A stretch of DNA of 64,000 bases. It comes from an uncultured Bacteroidia bacterium. GTDB lineage: Bacteria; Bacteroidota; Bacteroidia; Bacteroidales; UBA932. Where the stretch lies: contig CACZZF010000012.1 of NCBI GenBank assembly GCA_902785575.1, forward strand, positions 1-64,000. The letters run 5' to 3'. The position numbers and the translations under genes are program-made. Positions 33,231-42,543 of this stretch are shown piece by piece. The notes under the pieces are model-generated. The model had not been told where the DNA came from. It ran no database searches and saw only the letters and a list, made by a program, of their open reading frames with translations. Each line of letters opens with the position of its first letter. Positions within the stretch are counted from its first letter, which is position 1.

Positions 33231-35807
33231 ATGAGAAAGATAGCAAACCGCTTCATTATGTTCGCCCTGGCCGTCCTGGCCATCTCCTGCGGACCTTCAT
33301 TCGATGTGTATGACCTTAAATGCGAGGGCCTTTCCGAACCACTCGGAATAGACTCCACCATCCCTCATTTCAGTTGGAAAATCCGTTCTGAAAAACCGAT
33401 GGAACAAGTCGCTTATGAGATTCAAGTGGCTCCTTCCAAAGAAGCGCTGGAGTCTGGGGAAGCGAGTCTATGGTCCTCTGGCAGAATAGCTTCCGCCGAA
33501 CAAATAATGGTCCCTTATTCAGGGACAGGCCTTTCTTCCAGGCAGATTTGCTGGTGGAGAGTCAGAATCTGGAATTCAGACAAAAAGTCCTCCGCATGGA
33601 GTGAGCCACAGCGTTTCGGAATCGGTATAACAAATGGGGACACACTTGAAGGAGATTATATCGGGGCGGTTCCCGGAGAAGGCCGATCCCCGATACTCAG
33701 GAAAAAATTCACCGTCAAGGAGACTCCCGGACTGTCTGTCTTGTATGTGAACTCTTTGGGCTATCACGAGGCATACATCAACGGGAAAAAGGTCTCTGAC
33801 GCAGTCCTGAATCCCGCCGTGTCCCAGCTCGATAAAAGATCCCTTATCGTGGCCTATGATGTCACAGGTCTATTGGCGCAAGGAGAGAACGAGATCGCTC
33901 TCTGGACAAGCTCCGGATGGTATAAACCAAAGACTTTTGGTGCCATATATGACGGTCCTATCGTGAAGGCCGAGTTGGACGCGATAACCCCTGATGGAGC
34001 TACTGCGATTGTATGTACAGACGAGACTTGGCAAGGGACATGGAGCGGTTACCGGGATCTCGGTGACTGGCGCGCCTGGCATTTCGGAGGCGAGGCCATC
34101 GACGCCGGAGTACTTCCCACCTCGATGGATAGTGAAGCACTCGACAAGATGACATGGGAACCTGTTGATATTGTGAATGTTGACGACATCGAGGCCACCA
34201 TGATGATGTGCGAGCCATGCCTTATTCAGGAATGCATCCCGGCGGTCAGCATAGAGCCTTATGGCAACGACGGAGGCTACCTGGCTGATTTCGGCCGAGT
34301 GCTTAACGGCATGTTGGACATAAAGCTTCCGCCAATAAATGAAGGCGATATCGTCACAGCTTCCTTCTTCGATGATTTCGAGCTGGACGGAACTTTCAAT
34401 CCTGTCACTATCAACCAATATGTATCTTCAGGATCCGCTGACGGTGACCATCTGGTCAACAAATTCAACCATCACGTCTTCCGCTATGTCCTGCTGGAAG
34501 GCCTGGGATCCGCTCCGGATCCGAAGGACGTCCAGGCTTTGAGGATGCGCACTGACTATAAGAGCACAGCCTCATTCGAGTCCTCCGACAAGGATCTCAA
34601 CGCCATCCATGACATGATCAGGTATACTTTGGAGAATCTTGCCTTTGACGGGTATATGGTTGACTGCGCCAATATAGAGCGCCTCGGCTATGGTGGGGAC
34701 GGAAACGCCTCCACCCTCTCCCTCCAGATCATGTTCGGGGTCTCCCCTCTTTACATCAACTGGCTTCAGGCGTGGAATGACGCTATCCAAGAAGACGGTG
34801 GCCTGCCTCACACAGCCCCTTGCCCCTATCCGGCTGGTGGCGGTCCTTACTGGTGCGGATTCATAGTCCAGGCCCCTTGGAGGACGTATATGAGTTATGG
34901 AGACAAACGCCTGCTTGAGAGATGCTACCCACAGATGAAGCTCTGGCTGGAATATGTTGACGCCCACACGATTGACGGGCTCCTGAAGAGATGGCCAGAC
35001 ACCAAATACAGGGCATGGTATCTGGGTGACTGGGCCGCTCCGGAAGGAGTCGACGTGACCGATCCTCTATCAATAGATCTGGTCAACAACTGCTCATTAT
35101 GCCAGGTCTACAAGGAACTGGAGACCATCGCCGGAGTCGTGGGACATCCCGAGGACGCCACTGAATATAAAGCCAGGTACGAGGCTCTGGCCAAGAGGAT
35201 CAACGAGGCCCTTCTCAACCGGGAGGAATATATCTATGGCAGTGGTTCACAAGTGGATATGGCCTACCCGCTATTGGTCGGGATCGTTCCTCCTGACCTG
35301 CTTGGGAAGGTTAAGGACAAACTCTTCGAGCGCACGGCCAAAATCTATGACAACCATCTCAAAACCGGCCTTGTGGGAGTGCCTGTCATAACCGAATGGG
35401 CAACCCTCGCGAAAGAGTGCGATTGGATCTACAACCTTCTCAAACAGCGCGCCTATCCTGGCTACCTGTACATGATTGACAACGGCGCCACCGCCACCTG
35501 GGAACACTGGGACGCTGACCGGAGCCGTCTGCACAACTGCTTCAACGGTATCGGCAGCTGGTTCTACCAGGCTCTTGGCGGTATAATACCAGACGCTCCA
35601 GGTTACAAGCACATTATCCTCGATCCACAGATCCCCAAGGGACTCGAAGAAGTCAATGTCACCCAGGAGACTCCATACGGGACCATCGTCATAAAGAGAA
35701 CCGGCAGGAAACTGCATTTCGAGCTTCCTGTCGGCGTCACTGCCACTTTCCAGTGGAAGGAATATTCAAGCGGAAAACACGATGTCGAGATCAATCCTGG
35801 CCAATAG
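33231..35807 (+). CDS. Alpha-L-rhamnosidase, GH78 (copy B)
   Basis: 858 residues, clearly a paralogue of the minus-strand GH78 gene with the same domain plan: lipobox cysteine at 20 (LAVLAISC), SWKIRSEKPMEQ, VLYVNSLGYHEAYINGKKV, and the catalytic NIERLGYGGDGNAS and GATATWEHWDA segments. The two differ throughout, so the duplication is old and may have split specificity. The 3' end overlaps the convergent kinase-like gene by 17 bases. It has no downstream partner of its own on the plus strand. Confidence 0.95.
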   Translation: MRKIANRFIMFALAVLAISCGPSFDVYDLKCEGLSEPLGIDSTIPHFSWKIRSEKPMEQVAYEIQVAPSKEALESGEASLWSSGRIASAEQIMVPYSGTGLSSRQICWWRVRIWNSDKKSSAWSEPQRFGIGITNGDTLEGDYIGAVPGEGRSPILRKKFTVKETPGLSVLYVNSLGYHEAYINGKKVSDAVLNPAVSQLDKRSLIVAYDVTGLLAQGENEIALWTSSGWYKPKTFGAIYDGPIVKAELDAITPDGATAIVCTDETWQGTWSGYRDLGDWRAWHFGGEAIDAGVLPTSMDSEALDKMTWEPVDIVNVDDIEATMMMCEPCLIQECIPAVSIEPYGNDGGYLADFGRVLNGMLDIKLPPINEGDIVTASFFDDFELDGTFNPVTINQYVSSGSADGDHLVNKFNHHVFRYVLLEGLGSAPDPKDVQALRMRTDYKSTASFESSDKDLNAIHDMIRYTLENLAFDGYMVDCANIERLGYGGDGNASTLSLQIMFGVSPLYINWLQAWNDAIQEDGGLPHTAPCPYPAGGGPYWCGFIVQAPWRTYMSYGDKRLLERCYPQMKLWLEYVDAHTIDGLLKRWPDTKYRAWYLGDWAAPEGVDVTDPLSIDLVNNCSLCQVYKELETIAGVVGHPEDATEYKARYEALAKRINEALLNREEYIYGSGSQVDMAYPLLVGIVPPDLLGKVKDKLFERTAKIYDNHLKTGLVGVPVITEWATLAKECDWIYNLLKQRAYPGYLYMIDNGATATWEHWDADRSRLHNCFNGIGSWFYQALGGIIPDAPGYKHIILDPQIPKGLEEVNVTQETPYGTIVIKRTGRKLHFELPVGVTATFQWKEYSSGKHDVEINPGQ

Positions 35808-36429
35808 CCTTCAGGATAACCTCAACAGCCTCATCTTCCGTAAGATAGTCCATATTCAGAACAATGTCGTAATTCCGCAAGTCATAACGGCTTGTGGAGG
35901 CATATTTCTGTATGTAATTCTCCCGGGCCTTATCGACATAGGAAATCACCTCTTCCGCCTCTTTCTCAGAGAGTTCCTGCTTGCGCATAATCCTTGCGAC
36001 GCGGGTGGGCTTGGAAGCGTGGATGAACACATCCAACTTGTTGGGATGGTCTTTGAGCACAAAGAAACCTGACCTTCCGGCGATCACACATGACGACTCC
36101 TCGGCAAGCGACTGAAGGACTTGGCTCTCATAATTAAATATCTCATTTGAAGTCACTTCCGGAGCATACTCGACCCCTTTCGGGATGAACATCTCGGAAC
36201 CGAACTCGGGAGTGATCCTGGAGAAAAAATCTTCGAGCCAACCCTTCTTCCTTCCTTTGATAGACTCAATCTCGGAAGTGCTGAGCCCGAACATCTCGGT
36301 CAGCTTCTTAATCAACTGTTTATCGCAGTAACGCACGCCAAGCTTCTCGGCGAGTTTCCTTCCGACAGTCCTTCCACCGGAACCGACTTCACGGCTGATG
36401 GTGATCACAAATTTCTCTTTGGTGTTCAT
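35791..36429 (-). CDS. Cytidylate-kinase-like protein
   Basis: 212 residues. P-loop NMP-kinase fold of the cytidylate-kinase-like family (PF13189 type): ITISREVGSGGRTVGRKLAE, where the loop is GSGGRTVG rather than the canonical GxxGxGKS/T, then YCDKQLIKKL, CVIAGRSGFFVL with the GRxG motif, and a lid-like RVARIMRKQELSEKEA with VDKARENYIQKY. True Cmk is usually a separate enzyme, so this may phosphorylate another small substrate. Cytosolic. 38 bases after the FAD oxidoreductase. Confidence 0.88.
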   Translation of the reverse strand: MNTKEKFVITISREVGSGGRTVGRKLAEKLGVRYCDKQLIKKLTEMFGLSTSEIESIKGRKKGWLEDFFSRITPEFGSEMFIPKGVEYAPEVTSNEIFNYESQVLQSLAEESSCVIAGRSGFFVLKDHPNKLDVFIHASKPTRVARIMRKQELSEKEAEEVISYVDKARENYIQKYASTSRYDLRNYDIVLNMDYLTEDEAVEVILKAIGQD

Positions 36430-36467
36430 CGTGTCAATTTTTACGACTCAAATATATAAAAAAAACA

Positions 36468-38123
36468 CTAAATAAACGAACGGGCGGCGGCAAGCGCGCA
36501 ATTGATGCCGTCGATAGCTGAGGAGACTATCCCTCCTGAATAACCCGCACCTTCCCCGCAAGGAAGCAAGCCTGGGAAAGCCTCGGACTCAAGCGTTTCC
36601 GGATCCCTGGAGATACGTACCGGAGAAGAAGTCCTTGACTCGACTCCGACGAGTAACGCGTCGTTGGTGAAGTAACCTCTGATGGAATGCTTGTTAACCT
36701 CAGGGAAAGCCTTCTGGAGTCTTGCGGAGATAAACTCCGGAAGCAGGCTGTGCAGCGGAGCTGGAACCACACCAGGTTTGTAGGATGTCTCCGGAAGATC
36801 GGAAGACACGACCTCATTGCAGAAATCGATCATCCTTTGAGCTGGAGCGGCCATAGGATTATCCGAACGAGTATGGGAATATTCCCACATCTTCCTCTCG
36901 ACAGCTTTCTGGAATTCCAAACCCTTGAAAGCACCCGCTTCTGAATATTCCTCCGGCACATCCTCCGGATTGATCTGGACGACCACTCCGGCATTGGCGA
37001 ATTTGCCGCTGCGGGCTGAATTGGACATCCCGTTCATGACGATGGTCTCAGGCTCAGTGGCTGAAGGTACCAGCACACCTCCGGGACACATGCAGAAAGA
37101 GAACACTCCACGCTCATCGACTTGCTGGGTGAATGAGTATTCCGCCGCGGGCATCCCGGGCTCCCACTGTCCATGGTAACGGGCCTCATTGATCAGAGGC
37201 TGGGGATGTTCCACACGGACTCCCATCGCGAAACCTTTCGCCTCGAGAAGGCAGCCCTTACTCTGTAGCATCTCATAAATATCCTTCGCCGAATGGCCGG
37301 TCGCGAGAATCACTTTCTTAGCCGAATACTTCACTGCCTTAGGTTTGCCCGTTGTCTTGGTCGGGTGTTCGCTATCAAGGGCCTTCACCTCGATAGTCCC
37401 ATCCTTTTTCCTTGAAATATCAGTCACCTTTGTCCCAAAATGATACTCACCACCTCTCGACTCAATAGTCGTCCGGATGCTTTCCACTATCTTGGGAAGG
37501 CGGTCAGAACCGATATGAGGATGGGCGTCGACCAGGATCTGTGGGTTCGCTCCGAAGTTCACGAACTGCTGGAGAACTTCCCTGATGTCTCCCCTCTTGG
37601 ACGACCTTGTGTAGAGCTTGCCATCCGAGAAAGCTCCGGCTCCGCCCTCTCCATAACAATAATTGGAGTCGGGATCCAGGACACCCTCACGAGTGAGCTT
37701 GGCCATGTCGAACTTACGGTCACGCACATTCTTTCCCCTTTCGAGGATCACAGGCTTGAGTCCCAACGTGAGCAATTTGAGGGCGGCGAACAGTCCGGCC
37801 GGACCAGCACCGATTACGATAACCGGCTCAGCCTCGGTAACATCTTTGTACTCAGCTACTTCATAAGGCACATAAGACTCGAACCGATGGTTGTAGCCCT
37901 CTATCTTATACCTGTATATAACATCATTCCTGGCGTCAATGGAACGGCGGGCGATCACGCAGGTCGCCGCGGCGTTAGGGAAAGTAGGCTGGTAGGACTT
38001 GGTGGGATCAATCACATTGATCACGGCGTTGCTCCGGAGGTTCATCTCCCTGGCAGCCACTATCCTGACATCATCAGGTCTCAGGTCACGGCCCACACGG
38101 CCTGTCATCTCAAACTCAATCAT
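36468..38123 (-). CDS. FAD-dependent oxidoreductase (uncharacterised dehydrogenase family)
   Basis: 551 residues. An N-terminal ~95-residue alpha/beta domain (VGRDLRPDDVRIVAAREM) precedes the FAD site VIVIGAGPAGLFAALKLL, an ERG motif, GEGGAGAFSDGKLYTRS, and ILATGHSAKDIYEML. The C-terminal end LLPCGEGAGYSGGIVSSAID is the second FAD-contacting block. This matches a widespread bacterial family annotated as FAD-dependent dehydrogenase, with no settled substrate. Cytosolic. The tsaD gene ends 11 bases upstream, so they are co-transcribed. Confidence 0.9.
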   Translation of the reverse strand: MIEFEMTGRVGRDLRPDDVRIVAAREMNLRSNAVINVIDPTKSYQPTFPNAAATCVIARRSIDARNDVIYRYKIEGYNHRFESYVPYEVAEYKDVTEAEPVIVIGAGPAGLFAALKLLTLGLKPVILERGKNVRDRKFDMAKLTREGVLDPDSNYCYGEGGAGAFSDGKLYTRSSKRGDIREVLQQFVNFGANPQILVDAHPHIGSDRLPKIVESIRTTIESRGGEYHFGTKVTDISRKKDGTIEVKALDSEHPTKTTGKPKAVKYSAKKVILATGHSAKDIYEMLQSKGCLLEAKGFAMGVRVEHPQPLINEARYHGQWEPGMPAAEYSFTQQVDERGVFSFCMCPGGVLVPSATEPETIVMNGMSNSARSGKFANAGVVVQINPEDVPEEYSEAGAFKGLEFQKAVERKMWEYSHTRSDNPMAAPAQRMIDFCNEVVSSDLPETSYKPGVVPAPLHSLLPEFISARLQKAFPEVNKHSIRGYFTNDALLVGVESRTSSPVRISRDPETLESEAFPGLLPCGEGAGYSGGIVSSAIDGINCALAAARSFI

Positions 38124-38134
38124 TATATATCTTG

Positions 38135-39157
38135 TTAATAATCAGCTATTCTGGAGACCGGAGCCACATCCAAGGGGGTTCTCTCCCCCGCCTTGTAACG
38201 GAACCATCCGGCGACAGCGATCATCGCGGCGTTGTCAGTGGTGAATTTGAACTCAGGGAGATAGGTGTTCCATCCCCTCTTTTTCCCCTCAGCCTCGATC
38301 CGGGCCCTGAGCCCGCTGTTGGCCGAGACTCCTCCTCCAATCGTTATTTCTTTGATTCCTGTCTGGCGGGCGGCCTTGACTAATTTGACCATCAGAATGT
38401 CAATCAAAGTCTTCTGGAAACTGGCGCAAAGATCTTCCTTGTTCTTCTCGATGAACTCAGGGTCTTTGGCCATCTCATCCCTGACGAAATACAGTAGGGA
38501 TGTCTTGACCCCACTGAAGCTGTAATCCAGGCCGGGAATCTGAGGCTTGGCGAACTGGAAGCGCATCGGGTCTCCCTCTTTGGCGAGACGGTCGATAATA
38601 GGGCCGCCGGGATAGCCAAGTCCCATCATCTTTGAGCACTTGTCGAATGCCTCCCCTACCGCGTCATCAATGGTCTGTCCGAGTATAGTGTATTCAATCG
38701 GGCTGTCGACTCTAACAATTTGGGAATTGCCACCGGAGACCAAAAGGCAGAGATAAGGGAAAGCCGGATGGCGGTTCTCCTTGCCTTCCTGATCCACAAA
38801 ACCGGCCAGGATGTGTCCCTGGAGGTGATTGACCATGATTATGGGAATATCAAGGGCGATGCCCATGGCTTTGGCGAAAGAGGTGCCCACAAGAAGCGAG
38901 CCCAGCAGTCCAGGGCCTCTGGTGAAAGCGATAGCGGTAAGGTCGGAAGCCTTTATACCGGCTTTGTCGAGGGCTTGGCTCACTACCGGAACAATATTCT
39001 GCTCATGCGCACGTGAGGCAAGTTCAGGGACAACCCCTCCGAAATCCTTGTGGACTTGCTGGCTGGCGATGACATTGGATAGGAGAAACCCGTCCCTCAA
39101 CACAGCCGCGGAAGTGTCGTCACAACTCGATTCGATTCCCAGGATGTAATCCGCCAT
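38135..39157 (-). CDS. tsaD: tRNA N6-adenosine threonylcarbamoyltransferase
   Basis: 340 residues from the ATG at 39157; a TTG three codons upstream is not preferred. Transfers the threonylcarbamoyl group to A37 of ANN-decoding tRNAs, as part of TsaBDE. ASKHA fold: ILGIESSCDDTSAAVL, the metal-binding HEQNIVPVV region with GVVPELASRAHE, NHLQGHIL, LVSGGNSQIV, and GGGVSANSGLR. Its promoter (TATCTTTG at 39195-39188) is divergent from that of the WYL regulator. Confidence 0.97.
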   Translation of the reverse strand: MADYILGIESSCDDTSAAVLRDGFLLSNVIASQQVHKDFGGVVPELASRAHEQNIVPVVSQALDKAGIKASDLTAIAFTRGPGLLGSLLVGTSFAKAMGIALDIPIIMVNHLQGHILAGFVDQEGKENRHPAFPYLCLLVSGGNSQIVRVDSPIEYTILGQTIDDAVGEAFDKCSKMMGLGYPGGPIIDRLAKEGDPMRFQFAKPQIPGLDYSFSGVKTSLLYFVRDEMAKDPEFIEKNKEDLCASFQKTLIDILMVKLVKAARQTGIKEITIGGGVSANSGLRARIEAEGKKRGWNTYLPEFKFTTDNAAMIAVAGWFRYKAGERTPLDVAPVSRIADY

Positions 39158-39187
39158 GATATTCAAAGACTATTCACTAATAGAATA

Positions 39188-39195
39188 CAAAGATA
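39188..39195 (-). promoter_or_regulatory. Promoter -7 box for tsaD
   Basis: TATCTTTG on the minus strand; start of transcription expected near 39181, about 24 bases before the ATG at 39157, supporting that start. Confidence 0.5.
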
Positions 39196-39229
39196 ATCAT
39201 TTTTATTTTTTCATAAGACAATAGTTTGC

Positions 39230-39237
39230 TATCTTTG
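39230..39237 (+). promoter_or_regulatory. Promoter -7 box for the WYL regulator
   Basis: TATCTTTG on the plus strand. A TGTGC/GCACA inverted repeat around 39239-39259 follows and could be an autoregulatory operator. Confidence 0.45.
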
Positions 39238-39266
39238 ATGTGCCTTGAAAAAGCACACCAGCACGA

Positions 39267-40214
39267 ATGGTCTCCGAACTAATTGGAAAATACATCTGGC
39301 TTATACAAACCCTATCCTCCACCGGGGAAAGGGGCCTGACGCTTATGGAATTGTCCGACAAGTACGAGAGACATTATGGCCAACCATATTCCAGAAGGAC
39401 TTTCAACAACCATAGGATCGCTATCCTGGACATTTTCGGAATAGATATCGAGTGCGACAGAGGCACTAACCGGTATTCCATACACTACAGCGACGAGGCC
39501 CTCGACAAGAACAAAAGTGTCAACTGGCTTATCGACACGTTCACAGTCAATAATTTGCTGACCCTTGGCAAGGAACGTCTGAGCGGGCGAGTCGGAGTCG
39601 AGGAAATACCTTCGGGGCGCAAGTTCCTGACCCCGATCATGCAGGCCATGGAAGATGGAATGGAACTCGAGATCGTCTACGGGAAATACACTTCCTCAAC
39701 CTCGGAAACTCTTCATGTACAACCATTTGCGGTCAAGGAACACGAGCGCAGATGGTACCTGATAGGCTTTTGCCATGAGAGAGCCCATGTAAACGGAACA
39801 GAGTTGAGGAACAATGACATGAGGGCTTGGAGAGTCTATGGTTTGGACAGGATCCAGTCACTATCAGAGACAGAGACATCTTTCAAAATGCCGAAGGGTT
39901 TCGATGTCGAGAATCTCTTCCGCGAGAGTTTCGGAGTGTTCTTCCCCAAAGAGGGGCAAAAGAGCGTGACTGTAAGGTTCAAGGCCACCGAAGAAGAAAC
40001 AAGATATCTCCGGGACCTGCCTATCCACAGCAGCCAGGTTGAGGAGAGTTCTTCCGCTGGAGAAGGCAGTGTCTTCAGAATCAGGCTCATACCGGACGAG
40101 AATCTCCTCATGGAGTTCTGCCGTCGTTCCGGGAGGGTTGTGGTACTGGAGCCGGAAGATGTAAAAACAGCCGTAAAGAACTTATTGACAATTGGTTATG
40201 AACAATATCAATAA
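39267..40214 (+). CDS. WYL-domain transcriptional regulator
   Basis: 315 residues. N-terminal winged-helix region (LIGKYIWLIQTLSSTGERG, MELSDKYERHYGQPYSRRTF), then the WYL domain from about residue 120: LEIVYGKY, VQPFAVKEHERRWYLIGFC with the W-Y-L triad, and DRIQSLSETE, followed by the WCX-type C-terminal domain. WYL proteins are ligand-sensing regulators, and some control defence or DNA-damage genes. Here the next gene, 4 bases later, encodes an S9 peptidase, so no defence link is visible. Confidence 0.93.
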   Translation: MVSELIGKYIWLIQTLSSTGERGLTLMELSDKYERHYGQPYSRRTFNNHRIAILDIFGIDIECDRGTNRYSIHYSDEALDKNKSVNWLIDTFTVNNLLTLGKERLSGRVGVEEIPSGRKFLTPIMQAMEDGMELEIVYGKYTSSTSETLHVQPFAVKEHERRWYLIGFCHERAHVNGTELRNNDMRAWRVYGLDRIQSLSETETSFKMPKGFDVENLFRESFGVFFPKEGQKSVTVRFKATEEETRYLRDLPIHSSQVEESSSAGEGSVFRIRLIPDENLLMEFCRRSGRVVVLEPEDVKTAVKNLLTIGYEQYQ

Positions 40215-40218
40215 CATT

Positions 40219-42474
40219 ATGAATACAAGAAAACTCGCTATCGCATTAGCGGCAACTGTGATGATTATGGGTTGTACCAATCAGAAGCCGGAGACGAGTG
40301 CCGGCTACATCGCTCCGTCCGACATCAAAATCGAGAACGGTATCATGACACCTGAGACCCTGCTGTCTTTCGGAAGGTTGTCCGATCCCCAACTTTCTCC
40401 TGACGGCCGTTGGATCCTTTATGGAGTCAGCTACACTTCCATCGAGGAGAACCGTTCCTGCAGGAATCTGTTCGTCCAAGAGGTGACCAAAGGTGATGAT
40501 GGTCTCTCCTTTGGAGACAAAATCCAGCTGACCAAAGACGGGAAGAGTGTTTCCAACGCCCGCTGGAGCCTGGACGGGAAGCATATCTATTTCGCTCAGG
40601 GAGGCCAGATCTGGAAGGCCGCGTTCAATGTGGCAGGAGGCAATCCCTCACTCGGCGAGAGGGTCAAGCTGAGCGATGTGGAAGCTGGCATCGGAGAGTT
40701 CTCATTGAGTCCCGACCAGGCTCAGGTCGTCTACACCAGTGAGGTTCCCGGTAATGTCAAGACCCCTAAGGACTTCGACCCGGCATTGGACAAGGCCAAA
40801 GCCTATGTCACCGAGGATTTGATGTACAGGCATTGGGACCATTGGACAACTGAGCGTCCCCAGGCTTATGTCGCCCCGCTTGTTGATGGCCAGATGGTCA
40901 CGGCGGAGAACTCGCTTAATATCCTTGACGACGGGGCTGGGAAATATGAGTTCCCGCTTGAGCCATACGGAGGCTTGGAGCAGCTAGCATGGAGTCCTGA
41001 CGGGACTAAGGTAGCTTATTCATGTAAGAAGACCGATACCGGGAAGGAATATGCCTTCTCGACTGATACTGAGATCTATATCTATAATATTGTCACCGGA
41101 GAGACCGTGCGGGTTCCCATGGGCGGAGGCTACGACACTGATCCTGTCTGGAGTCCCGACGGGGCTCATGTCGCATGGATCAGCATGGCCAGGAATGGTT
41201 ACGAGGCAGACCAGACCCACCTGTTTGTCGCTACTGTAGACGCCGGCTCCAGCCAGTCGGATGGCCAGTCAGCGATCAAGGTCTCGGATATTCGTAAACT
41301 GACCACCGGATTCAATTATAATGTGGAGAGCCCGGTGTGGTCCGCCGACTCGAAATCCATCTATTTCTCAGCTCTGACAGAAGGACTTAAGGCTATCTAC
41401 AAGATTGACGCCGCAACCGCTGACCTGGTCAGGATCACCCCGGACGACGCATGGTACGATTTCGGATCTCCTTTCGCTGTCGTGGACGGTACCCTCCTGA
41501 CCAGCTACACCTCAATGGAGTTCCCTACCGAGCTTGTGGCTGTCAATGAGGAGGATGGCTCATTCAGCAGGATTTCGGACGAGAACGGCCATATTCTCGG
41601 ACAACTGGAAGCTTGCAACATCGAGGAACGCTGGATCAACACCGTCGACGGGAAGAAGATGCTGACCTGGGTACTTTACCCTCCCAAGTTTGACTCGACA
41701 AAGGTCTACCCGGCGATAGAGATATTCCTTGGCGGACCTCAAGGAACTCTCAGTCAGGGATGGAGTTACCGCTGGAACTATCGTCTGATGGCCTCTCAGG
41801 GCTATATAGTCATCCTGCCTAACCGACGCGGCACAACAGCTTTCGGACCGGAATGGTGCGAGGAGATCAGCGGTGACTACATCGGCCTCAACATGCAGGA
41901 CTACCTATGCGCCGCAAATGAACTGAAAAAAGAACCTTATGTAGGCAAGCTCGCCGGCTGCGGTGCATCCTACGGTGGTTACAGCGTATACTACCTTGCC
42001 GGAGTCCATGGCGACACCTATGACTGCTTCATCGCCCACGCCGGAATCTTCGATGAGAGATATCTCTACTACGAGACCGAGGAGATGTGGTTCCCGAACT
42101 GGGATAATGGCGGATTGACTGAATATTCCTACACACCTGGAGAACTCGGTCCCAAGGGTGACGGAAAGACCTTCGGAGGCATGATGCAGGCCGGCTCGCC
42201 GTGGAGCGACGCTCCCAAGGCCAAAAGACACTACTCCAACTCCCCCGCCGCGAATGTCACAAAGTGGCACACTCCTATCCTGTGCATCCACGGGATGAAG
42301 GACTTCCGTATCCCTTATGACCAGGGAATGGCCGCATTCAACACTGCGCAGATGATGGGAGTACCTTCGAAACTCATCGTGTTCCCGGAGGAGAACCACT
42401 GGATCCTTCAGCCCCAGAACGCGCTGTTCTGGCACAGGAGCTACTTCGACTGGCTGGAGCGCTGGTGCAAATAA
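40219..42474 (+). CDS. S9 family peptidase (DPP/acylaminoacyl-peptidase-like) lipoprotein
   Basis: 751 residues from the ATG at 40219; this start gives a lipoprotein signal with cysteine 19 (VMIMGC), while the longer frame from 40192 overlaps the regulator. The N-terminal ~450 residues are a WD/beta-propeller with repeated LSPDGRWILYG, WSPDGTKVAYS and WSPDGAHVAWIS motifs. The alpha/beta-hydrolase domain has the nucleophile in CGASYGGYS, the Asp in HGMKDFRIPYDQ and the His in EENHWIL. It should cut dipeptides or small peptides in the periplasm. A bidirectional terminator follows. Confidence 0.94.
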   Translation: MNTRKLAIALAATVMIMGCTNQKPETSAGYIAPSDIKIENGIMTPETLLSFGRLSDPQLSPDGRWILYGVSYTSIEENRSCRNLFVQEVTKGDDGLSFGDKIQLTKDGKSVSNARWSLDGKHIYFAQGGQIWKAAFNVAGGNPSLGERVKLSDVEAGIGEFSLSPDQAQVVYTSEVPGNVKTPKDFDPALDKAKAYVTEDLMYRHWDHWTTERPQAYVAPLVDGQMVTAENSLNILDDGAGKYEFPLEPYGGLEQLAWSPDGTKVAYSCKKTDTGKEYAFSTDTEIYIYNIVTGETVRVPMGGGYDTDPVWSPDGAHVAWISMARNGYEADQTHLFVATVDAGSSQSDGQSAIKVSDIRKLTTGFNYNVESPVWSADSKSIYFSALTEGLKAIYKIDAATADLVRITPDDAWYDFGSPFAVVDGTLLTSYTSMEFPTELVAVNEEDGSFSRISDENGHILGQLEACNIEERWINTVDGKKMLTWVLYPPKFDSTKVYPAIEIFLGGPQGTLSQGWSYRWNYRLMASQGYIVILPNRRGTTAFGPEWCEEISGDYIGLNMQDYLCAANELKKEPYVGKLAGCGASYGGYSVYYLAGVHGDTYDCFIAHAGIFDERYLYYETEEMWFPNWDNGGLTEYSYTPGELGPKGDGKTFGGMMQAGSPWSDAPKAKRHYSNSPAANVTKWHTPILCIHGMKDFRIPYDQGMAAFNTAQMMGVPSKLIVFPEENHWILQPQNALFWHRSYFDWLERWCK

Positions 42475-42490
42475 GGTTTGGAATATCAAA

Positions 42491-42524
42491 AAAGCGGGGT
42501 GAGTTTCAGCTCATCCCGCTTTAA
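42491..42524. terminator. Terminator between S9 peptidase and outer-membrane barrel genes
   Basis: AAAGCGGGGTGAG (42491-42503) and CTCATCCCGCTTT (42510-42522) pair with one G-U, flanked by A and T runs; it works for both convergent genes. Confidence 0.85.
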
Positions 42525-42543
42525 TTTAACGCTATCCTATACT

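Noticed and set aside
39267..40214. WYL regulator as a sign of a defence island
   Set aside because: WYL proteins can accompany defence systems, but the neighbours are tsaD and an S9 peptidase; no nuclease, helicase or methylase is near.
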